63,078 nt of DNA from Paracoccaceae bacterium (GTDB lineage: Bacteria > Pseudomonadota > Alphaproteobacteria > Rhodobacterales > Rhodobacteraceae), in assembly GCA_020832655.1 (NCBI GenBank), contig JAFIEF010000014.1, forward strand, positions 1 through 63,078. The letters run 5' to 3'. Shown one piece after another: positions 20,143 through 28,278 of the stretch. Position 1 is the stretch's first letter, and each line of letters begins with the position of its first letter. A model generated the notes under the pieces. The model made no database searches. It saw only the letters and a list, made by a program, of their open reading frames with translations, and was not told where the DNA came from. Made by a program: the position numbers and the translations under genes.

Positions 20143-21219
20143 ATGCTTTATCGTGAAGCAGGCGATTTCAAGACCAGCTATGTCGCTGACAGCCAGACCT
20201 TTCCGATCAGGTTCGACCGGTATGGATATTACTTCATCCTCGGTTTTGCCTTTCTGGTCATGCCGCTGATCATCAATGACTACTGGGCCAACTCGATCGT
20301 GGTGCCATTCCTGATCTATGCGATTGCGGCGCTGGGGCTGAACATCCTGATCGGCTATTGCGGGCAGCTTTCGCTTGGCACAGGCGGGTTCATGGCGGTG
20401 GGGGCTTATGCCAGCTACAAGCTGATGACGGCTTTCCCCGATTTCAACATCGTCTTTGTCATCATCACGGCGGGGCTGATCACGGCGGCTGTGGGGGTGC
20501 TGTTCGGCCTGCCCAGCCTGCGCATCAAGGGCTTCTATCTGGCCGTGGCCACGCTGGCGGCACAGTTCTTCCTGATCTGGCTGTTCACCCGTACGGCATG
20601 GTTCTACAACTATTCGCCCACGGGGATGATCTCTGCGCCCACGCGCGAAGTGTTCGGCGTTCCCGTGACCGGCCCGCGCGCCTCGGCTGTGTCGATGTAC
20701 ATGATCTGCCTGTGCTTTCTGGTGGTGACGGCATGGCTGGCGCGCAATCTGACGCGCGGCACCATCGGGCGGCAATGGATGGCCATTCGTGACATGGACA
20801 TCGCCGCAGAGATCATCGGGGTGAACCCGCTGATGGCGAAGCTGACCGCCTTTGCCGCGTCCAGCTTTCTTGTCGGCATTTCGGGCGCGCTTCTGTTCAC
20901 GGTCTATCTGGGCGCGGCCGAAGCAGGCGAGGCGTTCGGGATCGACAAGTCCTTCCTGGTGCTGTTCATGGTCATCATTGGCGGTTTGGGGTCGATCTTC
21001 GGGGCTTTTGCCGGGGCGTTCTTTCTGATTGTCGGGCCGGTGCTGCTGAAGCTGCTCTTGGTCAACGGGCTTGGCTGGCCTACCGATCTGGCCGCGCATC
21101 TGGAGATCATGATCATTGGTGCGCTGATCCTTGTGTTCCTGATCCTGGAACCGCACGGCATTGCCGCGTTGTGGCGCACCATCAAGGAAAAACTTCGCCT
21201 CTGGCCCTTCCCCTATTAA
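20143..21219 (+). CDS. Liv-type ABC transporter permease (LivM-like)
   Basis: A 358-residue second permease subunit. About ten hydrophobic segments, with the typical ALGLNILIGYCGQLSLG near residue 65, the coupling loop GTIGRQWMAIRDMDIAAEIIGV and VIIGGLGSIFGAFAGA. ATG 20143 is four bases after the LivH-like stop; the frame is open upstream inside that gene but gives no sensible N-terminus. Forms the heterodimeric channel with the LivH-like subunit. Confidence 0.92.
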   Translation: MLYREAGDFKTSYVADSQTFPIRFDRYGYYFILGFAFLVMPLIINDYWANSIVVPFLIYAIAALGLNILIGYCGQLSLGTGGFMAVGAYASYKLMTAFPDFNIVFVIITAGLITAAVGVLFGLPSLRIKGFYLAVATLAAQFFLIWLFTRTAWFYNYSPTGMISAPTREVFGVPVTGPRASAVSMYMICLCFLVVTAWLARNLTRGTIGRQWMAIRDMDIAAEIIGVNPLMAKLTAFAASSFLVGISGALLFTVYLGAAEAGEAFGIDKSFLVLFMVIIGGLGSIFGAFAGAFFLIVGPVLLKLLLVNGLGWPTDLAAHLEIMIIGALILVFLILEPHGIAALWRTIKEKLRLWPFPY

Positions 21220-21267
21220 GGGGGCGGGTCGTCGTTGAAACTGTCATCCAAATGGGAGGAGAACCAA

Positions 21268-22560
21268 ATGAAGATGACCAGACTGGCCGCAGCCATTGCG
21301 GCAACCATGATCGCAGCAGGGCCGACTTTGGCCGAGACGCTGCACTTCCCGTCGCTGAGCTATCGCACAGGGCCATTCGCCGCAGGCGGCATTCCCTTTG
21401 CCGACGGCTATTCCGACTATCTGACGCTGATCAATGAACGCGATGGCGGCATTGGCGGTGTTCCGATCCGTCAGACCGAATGCGAGACCGCCTATAACAC
21501 CGAACGCGGCGTGGAATGCTATCAGTCGATCCGCGGCGACAGCCCGCTGGTGCTGCAACCCCTGTCCACCGGCATCACCTATCAGCTGATCCCGCGCACG
21601 ATGGAAGATGGCATCCCCATGCACACGATGGGCTATGGCCGCACCTCGGCGGTGAATGGCGAAGTGTTCAACTGGACCTTCAACTACCCGGCCAATTACT
21701 GGGATGGGGCCAGCGTGATCATCAACTACCTTCTTGACGAAAATGACGGTTCGCTGGAAGGCAAGAAGATCGCGCTGCTCTATCACAACTCGGCCTATGG
21801 GCGCGAACCGATCCCGACCCTGACCCGTCTGGCAGAACGTCATGGCTATGAGCTTTTGACCATTGGTGTGGACAGCCCCGGTCAGGAACAGGGCAGCCAG
21901 TGGTTGCAGATCCGCCGCGAACGCCCGGATTATGTGGTGATGTGGGGCTGGGGTGTGATGAACCCGACCGCTATCCAGGAAGCCGCCAATATCCGCTTCC
22001 CGATGGAAAACTTCATCGGCGTGTGGTGGTCCGGCTCGCAGCAGGACGTTCTGCCCGTTGGCGCAGGCGCGCATGGCTACAAGGCGCTGGCGATGCACGG
22101 CACCGGCATGGACTACCCGATCTATGAGGACATGCAACGCTATGTCATTGATGCCGGAAAATATGCCGGCACGGGTGACGAGGTCGGCACGGTGCTCTAT
22201 TCGCGTGGCATGTATGCGGCGATGCTGGCAGTCGAGGCTGCGAAGAAGGCGCAGGAAATCCACGGCGTTGCGGCCATTACCCCTGCAATGATGCGCGATG
22301 GCATGGCCAATCTGGAAATCACCGAAGAGCTGATGGCCGAGCTTGGCCTGCCGAATTTCGGCCCTGCCTTCTCGGTCGCATGCGAGAACCACGGTGGTTC
22401 CGGTGCGGCGATGATCCAGCAATGGGATGCCAACGCCGGCGAGTGGAACCTGATCACCGACTGGATCGAGCCGGATCGTGAGTTGATCATGGAAATGGCG
22501 ATGGAAGACAGCCTCGCCTATGCGGCGGAAAACAACATCGAACCCGCCTGCCTGAACTGA
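21268..22560 (+). CDS. Periplasmic substrate-binding protein of the Liv-type ABC importer
   Basis: 430 residues with a signal peptide (MKMTRLAAAIAATMIAAGPTLA, cut before ET). The mature part has the two-lobed type I periplasmic-binding fold of LivJ/AmiC relatives: SYRTGPFAAGGIPFADGYSDYLTL, GKKIALLYHNSAYGREPI and PDYVVMWGWGVMNPTAIQEA. It is longer than LivJ (about 345 mature residues), and the binding site is rich in aromatic and acidic residues, so the ligand need not be an amino acid. ATG 21268 has GGGAGGAG six bases upstream. Expected to be the most abundant product of the operon; a hairpin follows its stop. Confidence 0.9.
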   Translation: MKMTRLAAAIAATMIAAGPTLAETLHFPSLSYRTGPFAAGGIPFADGYSDYLTLINERDGGIGGVPIRQTECETAYNTERGVECYQSIRGDSPLVLQPLSTGITYQLIPRTMEDGIPMHTMGYGRTSAVNGEVFNWTFNYPANYWDGASVIINYLLDENDGSLEGKKIALLYHNSAYGREPIPTLTRLAERHGYELLTIGVDSPGQEQGSQWLQIRRERPDYVVMWGWGVMNPTAIQEAANIRFPMENFIGVWWSGSQQDVLPVGAGAHGYKALAMHGTGMDYPIYEDMQRYVIDAGKYAGTGDEVGTVLYSRGMYAAMLAVEAAKKAQEIHGVAAITPAMMRDGMANLEITEELMAELGLPNFGPAFSVACENHGGSGAAMIQQWDANAGEWNLITDWIEPDRELIMEMAMEDSLAYAAENNIEPACLN

Positions 22561-22571
22561 TGAAGACAGCT

Positions 22572-22594
22572 GGTCCCGGCCATGTGCCGGGGCC
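22572..22594 (+). terminator. Intercistronic hairpin after the substrate-binding protein gene
   Basis: GGTCCCGGC (22572-22580) pairs with GCCGGGGCC (22586-22594): a 9-bp stem with one G-T pair and a 5-base loop. No T-run follows and livF continues 33 bases later. It probably attenuates read-through or protects the upstream mRNA 3' end, raising binding-protein output over livF. Confidence 0.55.
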
Positions 22595-22626
22595 ACGACC
22601 ACAAACGATAATGAAGGTCCGTCCCC

Positions 22627-23451
22627 ATGCTAGACGCAAGCCCGACTCAGACGACACTTCTGGAAGTCAACAATATCGAAGTGCTCTATAACCACGTCAT
22701 TCTGGCGTTGAAGGGGGTCAGCCTTGAAGTGCCCAAGGGCGGGATCACGGCCCTGCTGGGGGGCAATGGTGCCGGCAAATCGACCACGCTGAAGGCAATC
22801 TCCAACCTGATCCATTCCGAACGCGGCGAGGTCACCAAGGGCAGCATCCTCTATGACGGCCAGAATGTTGTCGGGCTGGACCCTGCCGATCTGGTCAAGG
22901 CGGGGGTCGTTCAGGTGATGGAGGGGCGGCATTGCTTCGAGCATCTGACCGTCGAGGAAAACCTGCTGACCGGCGCCTATACACGGCGCGACGGGCGCGG
23001 GGCCATCGCCGATGAGCTTGATCTGGTCTATCAGTATTTTCCGCGCCTGAAGGAACGCCGCAAGAGTCAGGCGGGCTATACTTCGGGCGGCGAGCAGCAG
23101 ATGACCGCAATCGGTCGCGCGCTGATGTCGCGCCCCAAGATGATTTTGCTGGACGAGCCGTCAATGGGCCTTGCGCCGCAGCTTGTCGAACAGATCTTTG
23201 AAATCGTCGCGCGGCTGAATTCCGAACAGGGCGTGACCTTCCTTCTGGCCGAACAGAACACCAATGTCGCGCTGCGCTATGCGACAACCGGTTTCATTAT
23301 GGAAAACGGGCGCATCGTGATGGAAGGCGCTGCCAAGGATTTGCGCGAAAACCCCGATGTGAAGGAATTCTATCTGGGCATGTCGGACAAGGGCCGCAAA
23401 AGCTACCGCGAAGTGCGGTCCTATCGTCGTCGCAAGCGTTGGCTTGCCTGA
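22627..23451 (+). CDS. Liv-type ABC transporter ATP-binding protein (LivF-like)
   Basis: 274 residues: Walker A LLGGNGAGKSTT, VQVMEGRHCFEHLTVEENL (LivF Q-loop region), signature YTSGGEQQMTAIGRALM, Walker B MILLDEPSMGLAP and H-loop LLAEQNTNVA. ATG 22627 has only a distant AAGG as SD. It partners with the LivG-like ATPase. The last residues are unusually basic (SYREVRSYRRRKRWLA). The following ligase gene begins 49 bases later. Confidence 0.93.
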   Translation: MLDASPTQTTLLEVNNIEVLYNHVILALKGVSLEVPKGGITALLGGNGAGKSTTLKAISNLIHSERGEVTKGSILYDGQNVVGLDPADLVKAGVVQVMEGRHCFEHLTVEENLLTGAYTRRDGRGAIADELDLVYQYFPRLKERRKSQAGYTSGGEQQMTAIGRALMSRPKMILLDEPSMGLAPQLVEQIFEIVARLNSEQGVTFLLAEQNTNVALRYATTGFIMENGRIVMEGAAKDLRENPDVKEFYLGMSDKGRKSYREVRSYRRRKRWLA

Positions 23452-23500
23452 CATGCCCGGTTCCGTGTTCACGCCAATTCAGCAGCCCAAGGCCAGTGCC

Positions 23501-24718
23501 ATGACCCCGTTTGACGCGTTGGAAACCCGTTCTGCCGATGAACGCAGCGATGCCCTTGCGCGCGCCCTGCCGCAAGCGATTTCCGCGGCGCTGAAGGCAC
23601 CCGGCCTTGCCGCCCATCTGGGCGAGATCGATCCTGCTGCGATCACCGGGCGCATCAGCTTGTCGCAATTGCCGGTGCTGCGCAAATCCGATCTGACCGG
23701 GGCACAGGCGCAAACCCCGCCTTTTGGGGGGTTGAATGCGCGCGCCTTGCAGGAATACGACCATGTCTTCCAGTCGCCGGGTCCGATCTATGAACCGGGG
23801 CGCGTGGGCCATGACTGGTGGCGGTTGGGGCGGTTTCTGCATGCCTCGGGCGTGGGCAAGGGCGATATCGTCCAGAACTGCTTTTCCTATCATCTGGTGC
23901 CTGCGGGCATGATGTTTGAAAACGCCGCCCGCGCCGTGGGGGCCACAGTGATCCCCGCAGGCACCGGCCAGACCGAATTGCAGGTCATCGCCGCGCGCGA
24001 TATCGGGGCCACCACCTATGCAGGCACGCCCGATTTCCTGAAGATGATCCTGGAAAAAGCTGACGAGATGGGCGTGCATCTTGGCTTCACCAAGGCCGTG
24101 GTGGGCGGCGGCGCGCTGTTCCCGTCGCTGCGCGCCTTCTATGCAGAGCGCGGCATCACCTGCCGCCAATGCTATGCCACGGCTGATCTGGGCAATGTCG
24201 CCTATGAAACCGATGCGATGGAAGGCATGGTCGTTGATGAGGGCGTGATTGTCGAGATCGTGCGCCCCGGCACCGGCGATCCGGTCCCCGAAGGCGAGGT
24301 GGGCGAGATTGTCGTCACCACGCTGAACACCGATTATCCGCTGATCCGCTTCGCCACCGGCGATATGAGCGCGGTCTTGCCCGGCGAAAGCCCCTGCGGG
24401 CGCAGCAATATGCGCATCAAGGGCTGGATGGGGCGTGCCGATCAGACCACCAAGATCAAGGGCATGTTCGTGCGCCCGGAACAGGTTGCAGCCTTGGTCG
24501 CGCATCATGACGAGGTGCATCGCGCCCGCGTCATCGCCAGCCGTTCGGGTGAAAAGGATGTGATGACCGTGCGCATCGAGACCCGTGCGACAAATCCGGC
24601 ATTGTATGAAGCGACGGTGCTGTCTACTCTGAAGCTTCGGGGGACGGTCGAACTGGTGCCGCCCGGTTCGCTGCCCAATGACGGGTTGGTGATCGAGGAT
24701 CTGCGCAGCTACGACTGA
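23501..24718 (+). CDS. Phenylacetate-CoA-ligase-like AMP-binding protein
   Basis: 405 residues of the PaaK branch of adenylate-forming enzymes, which make acyl-CoA thioesters from aromatic and other acids. The N-terminus MTPFDALETRSADERSDAL is typical of the group. FQSPGPIYEPG, CYATADLGNVAYETDAM, VTTLNTDYPLIRFATGD and GWMGRADQTTKIKGMFVRP with the C-terminal subdomain are visible, while the P-loop motif is reduced. I start at ATG 23501 because the family begins there; ATG 23453 and TTG 23444 are in frame but add a non-conserved leader. Last gene of the importer operon and the second CoA ligase in it. Confidence 0.87.
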   Translation: MTPFDALETRSADERSDALARALPQAISAALKAPGLAAHLGEIDPAAITGRISLSQLPVLRKSDLTGAQAQTPPFGGLNARALQEYDHVFQSPGPIYEPGRVGHDWWRLGRFLHASGVGKGDIVQNCFSYHLVPAGMMFENAARAVGATVIPAGTGQTELQVIAARDIGATTYAGTPDFLKMILEKADEMGVHLGFTKAVVGGGALFPSLRAFYAERGITCRQCYATADLGNVAYETDAMEGMVVDEGVIVEIVRPGTGDPVPEGEVGEIVVTTLNTDYPLIRFATGDMSAVLPGESPCGRSNMRIKGWMGRADQTTKIKGMFVRPEQVAALVAHHDEVHRARVIASRSGEKDVMTVRIETRATNPALYEATVLSTLKLRGTVELVPPGSLPNDGLVIEDLRSYD

Positions 24719-24754
24719 TGCCCGTTGCCGGAATCGGCCTTTGGGGGTGCGCCT

Positions 24755-26401
24755 ATGCGTGTGATTTCGATTGTCCTGCTGGTGCTTGGTGTTGCGCTTT
24801 GGGTGCGTCCGGCCACTGCCGCCGGAATCGCGCTGGTCATTGCAAATGAAGACTATGACCACATCCCTGATGCGCGCGGGGCTGATAGCGTGCTGGACAC
24901 GATTTCGGCGCTGGAGGTGGCAGGCTTCGATGTGTTTTCCGGCTACAATCTGACCACGGAAGAGATGCGCGCCCAACTGGCAGGCGCGTTCGGGCAGATG
25001 CAGCGCGATGGCGCGGCACGGTTCGTGGTGGTGCTGGCTGGGCATTTTGTTCATGCGCGCAGCGGCACATGGCTGTTGGGGGTGGACGCGGATGCGCCGG
25101 GGCTGGCGCTGGCCGATAGTGCGGGGCTGCGCCTTGACGGGGTGATGGAAATCGCAGCGATTGCGCAGGAAAACGCCCTGATCTGGCTGGCCCCCGCAGA
25201 GCTGCGCCGCCCCGCGCAACATTCAGGCGCCGCGTTGGAGGCCGGCTTGCCCGCACGGCTTCTGGTGCCGCAAGGGGTTGGGGTAGTGCGCGGCCCGGCT
25301 TCAGAGGTGGCGGCAGGGCTTGGCCGCACGCTTGCACCGGGGACATTGCTGTCCGATGTCGTCGATGGTGCCCGCGATCTGGCGGGCGAGGGCACGATTT
25401 CGCCGCTGGTGCCGTTCCTGCCCACCGGCTTTGCCCCGGTGGCGCGGGCCGACCGGCAGGCATGGGCCGCCGCGCAGGCCGAAAACACCGAAGATGCCTA
25501 TCGCGCCTATCTTTCCGCCTTCCCGAACGGGTTGAACGCGCAGGCCGCGCGCAATGCCATCGCAGAGCTGCGCAACACCCCCGAACGCATCGAGGACCGG
25601 CTGGATCTGACCCGTGACGAACGCCGCGCGATCCAGCGCGATCTGGTTACGCTGGGCTATAACACGCGCGGTATTGACGGTATCTTCGGCCCCGGCACGC
25701 GCAGCGCGATCCGCGGCTGGCAGGAACAGTCCGGGTTGGAGGCCACCAGCTTCCTGACCCGCGCGCAGGTGCTGCAACTGGCCGCGCAGGCAACCCGCCG
25801 CGCCGCCGAGATCGAGGCCGAGGAACGCGCCCGCCGCGAAGCCCTGGAACGCGAGGACCGGGCCTTCTGGGAAGCCACGGGCGCGGGCACGGACGAGCCG
25901 GGCTTGCGCGCCTATCTGGACCGTTTCCCGCGCGGGATATTCGCCAGCCTTGCGCGCGAGCGGCTGGCGGCGATCGAACAGGCCGCGGCTGAAGACCGGC
26001 TGCGTCAGGACCGCATGGATTGGCGGCGCGCACAGCGCCTTGACAGCATCGACGGCTATGAAGCCTATCTGGCGGACTGGCCCGAAGGTGCCTTTGCCGC
26101 CGAAGCAAGGGCGCGGCTACAGGCGCTGCGCCCCGCCCCCTCGCCCGAAGATCAGGCGCGCGCGCGCGACCGCGATGCCGAAGCCGCGCTGCATCTTGGT
26201 GCGCCCGCCCGCATCCTGATCGAACGGCGGCTGGCGCAGATGGGTTTTGACCCCGGCGCGATCAATGGCGCTTTCGACGCGGATACGCGCGAAGCAATCG
26301 CAGACGCGCAGGAAGAATTCGGGCTGGTGCCCACAGGCTTCGTGACGCAGGAACTTGTCAATCGCATGCTGGGCGATGCGCTGCGCGGCTTCCTGCGATA
26401 G
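24755..26401 (+). CDS. Secreted caspase-fold pseudoenzyme with repeats and two peptidoglycan-binding domains
   Basis: 548 residues. A signal peptide (residues 1-23) is followed by a caspase/metacaspase-like p20 fold beginning AAGIALVIANEDYDHIPDA with ALEVAGFDVF. The catalytic-histidine strand reads VVVLAGHFVHARSG (His about 97), but the strand that should end in the nucleophile reads ALIWLAPAEL, and the whole protein has no cysteine. Downstream are three short repeats with a common core (AYLSAFPNG, AYLDRFPRG, AYLADWPEG, each followed by an A-x2-AR segment), a charged helical stretch, and two PG_binding_1-like domains (LVTLGYNTRGIDGIFGPGTR near residue 300; LAQMGFDPGAINGAFDADTR near residue 500). 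An active protease is excluded; a periplasmic scaffold or wall-binding protein is inferred. ATG 24755 is 36 bases after the ligase gene, so it may be transcribed with it. Confidence 0.8.
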   Translation: MRVISIVLLVLGVALWVRPATAAGIALVIANEDYDHIPDARGADSVLDTISALEVAGFDVFSGYNLTTEEMRAQLAGAFGQMQRDGAARFVVVLAGHFVHARSGTWLLGVDADAPGLALADSAGLRLDGVMEIAAIAQENALIWLAPAELRRPAQHSGAALEAGLPARLLVPQGVGVVRGPASEVAAGLGRTLAPGTLLSDVVDGARDLAGEGTISPLVPFLPTGFAPVARADRQAWAAAQAENTEDAYRAYLSAFPNGLNAQAARNAIAELRNTPERIEDRLDLTRDERRAIQRDLVTLGYNTRGIDGIFGPGTRSAIRGWQEQSGLEATSFLTRAQVLQLAAQATRRAAEIEAEERARREALEREDRAFWEATGAGTDEPGLRAYLDRFPRGIFASLARERLAAIEQAAAEDRLRQDRMDWRRAQRLDSIDGYEAYLADWPEGAFAAEARARLQALRPAPSPEDQARARDRDAEAALHLGAPARILIERRLAQMGFDPGAINGAFDADTREAIADAQEEFGLVPTGFVTQELVNRMLGDALRGFLR

Positions 26402-26499
26402 CGGCATCCCGGATCGAGCCGCGTTTTGACTTGCAATCGGTGCAGGATCAGGAAAGTGTCGCGCCCGATTATGACCTGACCCAGCCCGGAGCCATGCCC

Positions 26500-27207
26500 A
26501 TGACCATGACCACCGCTGATGACCGACTGATCGTCGCGCTTGATCTGCCCGATGCCCTTGCCGGGCTGGAGCTTGCAGGCAAGCTGGGCGATGCGGTTTC
26601 GTTCTACAAGATCGGGCTGGGCATGCTGACCGGGGGCGGGCTGGCGCTGGCCAATGAGTTGAAGCAGGAACATGGCAAGCGCATTTTTCTGGATATGAAG
26701 TTCTTCGATATCGGCGCAACGGTCGCAGCGGCCGTGCGCGGGATCGCGCAGTTCGATCTGGATTTCCTGACCGTGCATGGTGATCCGCATGTGGTGCGCG
26801 CGGCGCGCGACGGGGCGGGCGGATCGGGGCTGAAGATTCTGGCAGTCACAGTGCTGACCTCGCTTGACCGGCAGGATCTGGATGATGGCCTGATTGCGCC
26901 GGGTGATATCATTCAGATCACGCTGGAACGTGCCGCGCGTGCGCTGGCCGCCGGGGCTGATGGCGTCATCGCCAGCCCGCAGGAGGCCCGCGCCATCCGC
27001 GCCCTGCCCGAAGCGGCAGGCAAGCTGATCGTCACCCCCGGCGTGCGCCCAGAAGGGGCAGCGCTTGGCGATCAGAAGCGCGTGGCGACACCTGCGCAAG
27101 CCTTGCGTGACGGGGCCGATCATATCGTGGTTGGGCGTCCGATCTGGCAGGCTGCGGACCCTGCCGCGACCGCGCGCGCGGTGCTGGACGAGATTTCGCG
27201 GATATGA
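26500..27207 (+). CDS. pyrF: Orotidine 5'-phosphate decarboxylase
   Basis: A 235-residue TIM-barrel enzyme that converts OMP to UMP, the last step of pyrimidine synthesis. RLIVALDLPDA at the N-terminus, the catalytic lysine/aspartate motif FLDMKFFDIGATV near residue 67, VTPGVRPEG and HIVVGRPIWQA (phosphate loop) are all present. Three in-frame ATGs lie close together (26494, 26500, 26506); 26500 has CGGAG at the best distance. It stands alone after the caspase-like gene, and an A/T-rich region with inverted repeats follows. Confidence 0.96.
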   Translation: MTMTTADDRLIVALDLPDALAGLELAGKLGDAVSFYKIGLGMLTGGGLALANELKQEHGKRIFLDMKFFDIGATVAAAVRGIAQFDLDFLTVHGDPHVVRAARDGAGGSGLKILAVTVLTSLDRQDLDDGLIAPGDIIQITLERAARALAAGADGVIASPQEARAIRALPEAAGKLIVTPGVRPEGAALGDQKRVATPAQALRDGADHIVVGRPIWQAADPAATARAVLDEISRI

Positions 27208-27219
27208 CCGAAAGCCGTG

Positions 27220-27327
27220 GTTAAAGCAATTTCAGAAAAAGTTGACAGACTTTGTCGGTTCGAAATTGCGACAAAACAAAAGGTTAAAGCATTGAAGGCG
27301 ATTCAACGAAAAGCCGAAATGCTTTAA
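27220..27327. repeat. A/T-rich intergenic segment with repeated TTAAAGCA motif and a 10-bp inverted repeat
   Basis: GGTTAAAGCA occurs near 27220 and again at 27282. TTAAAGCATT (27284-27293) is matched exactly by AATGCTTTAA (27318-27327), 24 bases away and overlapping the stop codon of the convergent permease gene. Base composition is sharply more A/T-rich than the genes on either side. It can act as a two-way terminator between pyrF and the permease or as a protein-binding site. Confidence 0.5.
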
Positions 27328-28145
27328 TGCTTGGCCGACCAGCTTAGCGAAATGCGCGTGCGGGTATAGAATTCCGCCATCAGCCCCAAAACCAGCACAC
27401 CAACGCCCACCACAAGCGGGTAATAGGCCCATGTGTGCATCGGGTTGTAATTGATGAAGGCATATCCGCGCGCCTGATCGATCCCCTGAAACAGCGGGTT
27501 CCACATGAAATAGGGCAGATAGGCAGGGGGCAGCGCATTGGCCAGAAAGAACTTGCCCGAGGCCACCATGTTCAGCCGGGTGTAGATGGTGGTGATCAGC
27601 TTGCTGGCCGCAGGCATCCAGGGGCGCATCGCATACATCACCACCCCGATGGCCAGCCCTGCAAACCACACCGACAGGAATATGCCAAAGGTCTGGACCG
27701 GCTTGTAGATGGTGACGGGTGTCCAGATCGCGTGATACATGAACAGAACCGAAATCACCGTCAGCACCTGAATGTAAAGCTCTGCCAGTGCGGCCCCGCC
27801 AATCGCGACAATGCTGTTCATCGGGCGATGTTTCATCATCGACGATGTCGGCCCTTCGGCCCCCGCCACTGCCGAGATTACCTTGATATGCGCCATGAAC
27901 ATGAACACGCCGGTCATCAGATAAAGCAGCACATCGCCCCGCACGGCGGCTGCGCGCATCCCCGCGAACAGGAAGATCACCAGAAACACCGCCACCAGAA
28001 TCAGGGTCTGGGCGATATTCAGCATCAGCCCGATAACGGCATTGCCATGCGACTTGCGCACATTGCGCACTGCCTGATTGAAGATCAGTTGCATCGTGGT
28101 CAGCAACTGACCCCAGAAACTCGGGCGCTGTGGCAATGAATACAT
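27324..28145 (-). CDS. ABC-2 type polysaccharide export permease (KpsM/Wzm-like)
   Basis: A 273-residue inner-membrane protein with six hydrophobic segments. MYSLPQRPSFWGQLLTTMQ and MRNVRKSH-type basic N-terminus precede NAVIGLMLNIAQTLILVAVF; the C-terminal part (ANALPPAYLPYFMWNPLFQG) carries the loop seen in capsule and O-antigen exporters. It would form the channel that moves a lipid-linked or free glycan across the inner membrane. The ATPase partner (KpsT/Wzt) and the periplasmic export proteins are not in the window. The much longer open frame toward 28598 runs antisense to cysQ and is a shadow; ATG 28145 gives the family start but has a weak SD. Confidence 0.83.
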   Translation of the reverse strand: MYSLPQRPSFWGQLLTTMQLIFNQAVRNVRKSHGNAVIGLMLNIAQTLILVAVFLVIFLFAGMRAAAVRGDVLLYLMTGVFMFMAHIKVISAVAGAEGPTSSMMKHRPMNSIVAIGGAALAELYIQVLTVISVLFMYHAIWTPVTIYKPVQTFGIFLSVWFAGLAIGVVMYAMRPWMPAASKLITTIYTRLNMVASGKFFLANALPPAYLPYFMWNPLFQGIDQARGYAFINYNPMHTWAYYPLVVGVGVLVLGLMAEFYTRTRISLSWSAKH

Positions 28146-28278
28146 CCGGGGCGGGTTTCTCTGATCTGGTGGTGTTGCGGGTTCTGCGATAAGGGGATGA
28201 TAACGCCAAAATAATTTCGCGGCAACAAGGGTGGGCCAAGGCCCGATTTGCATAGAACTGAAAAGGAGTATTCCGACG

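Noticed and set aside
23297-25222. A 641-codon open frame on the minus strand
   Set aside because: Antisense to livF, the PaaK-like ligase and the caspase-fold gene, all of which are clearly coding on the plus strand.
24755-25400. An active metacaspase
   Set aside because: No cysteine occurs anywhere in the protein, so a Cys-His dyad is impossible.
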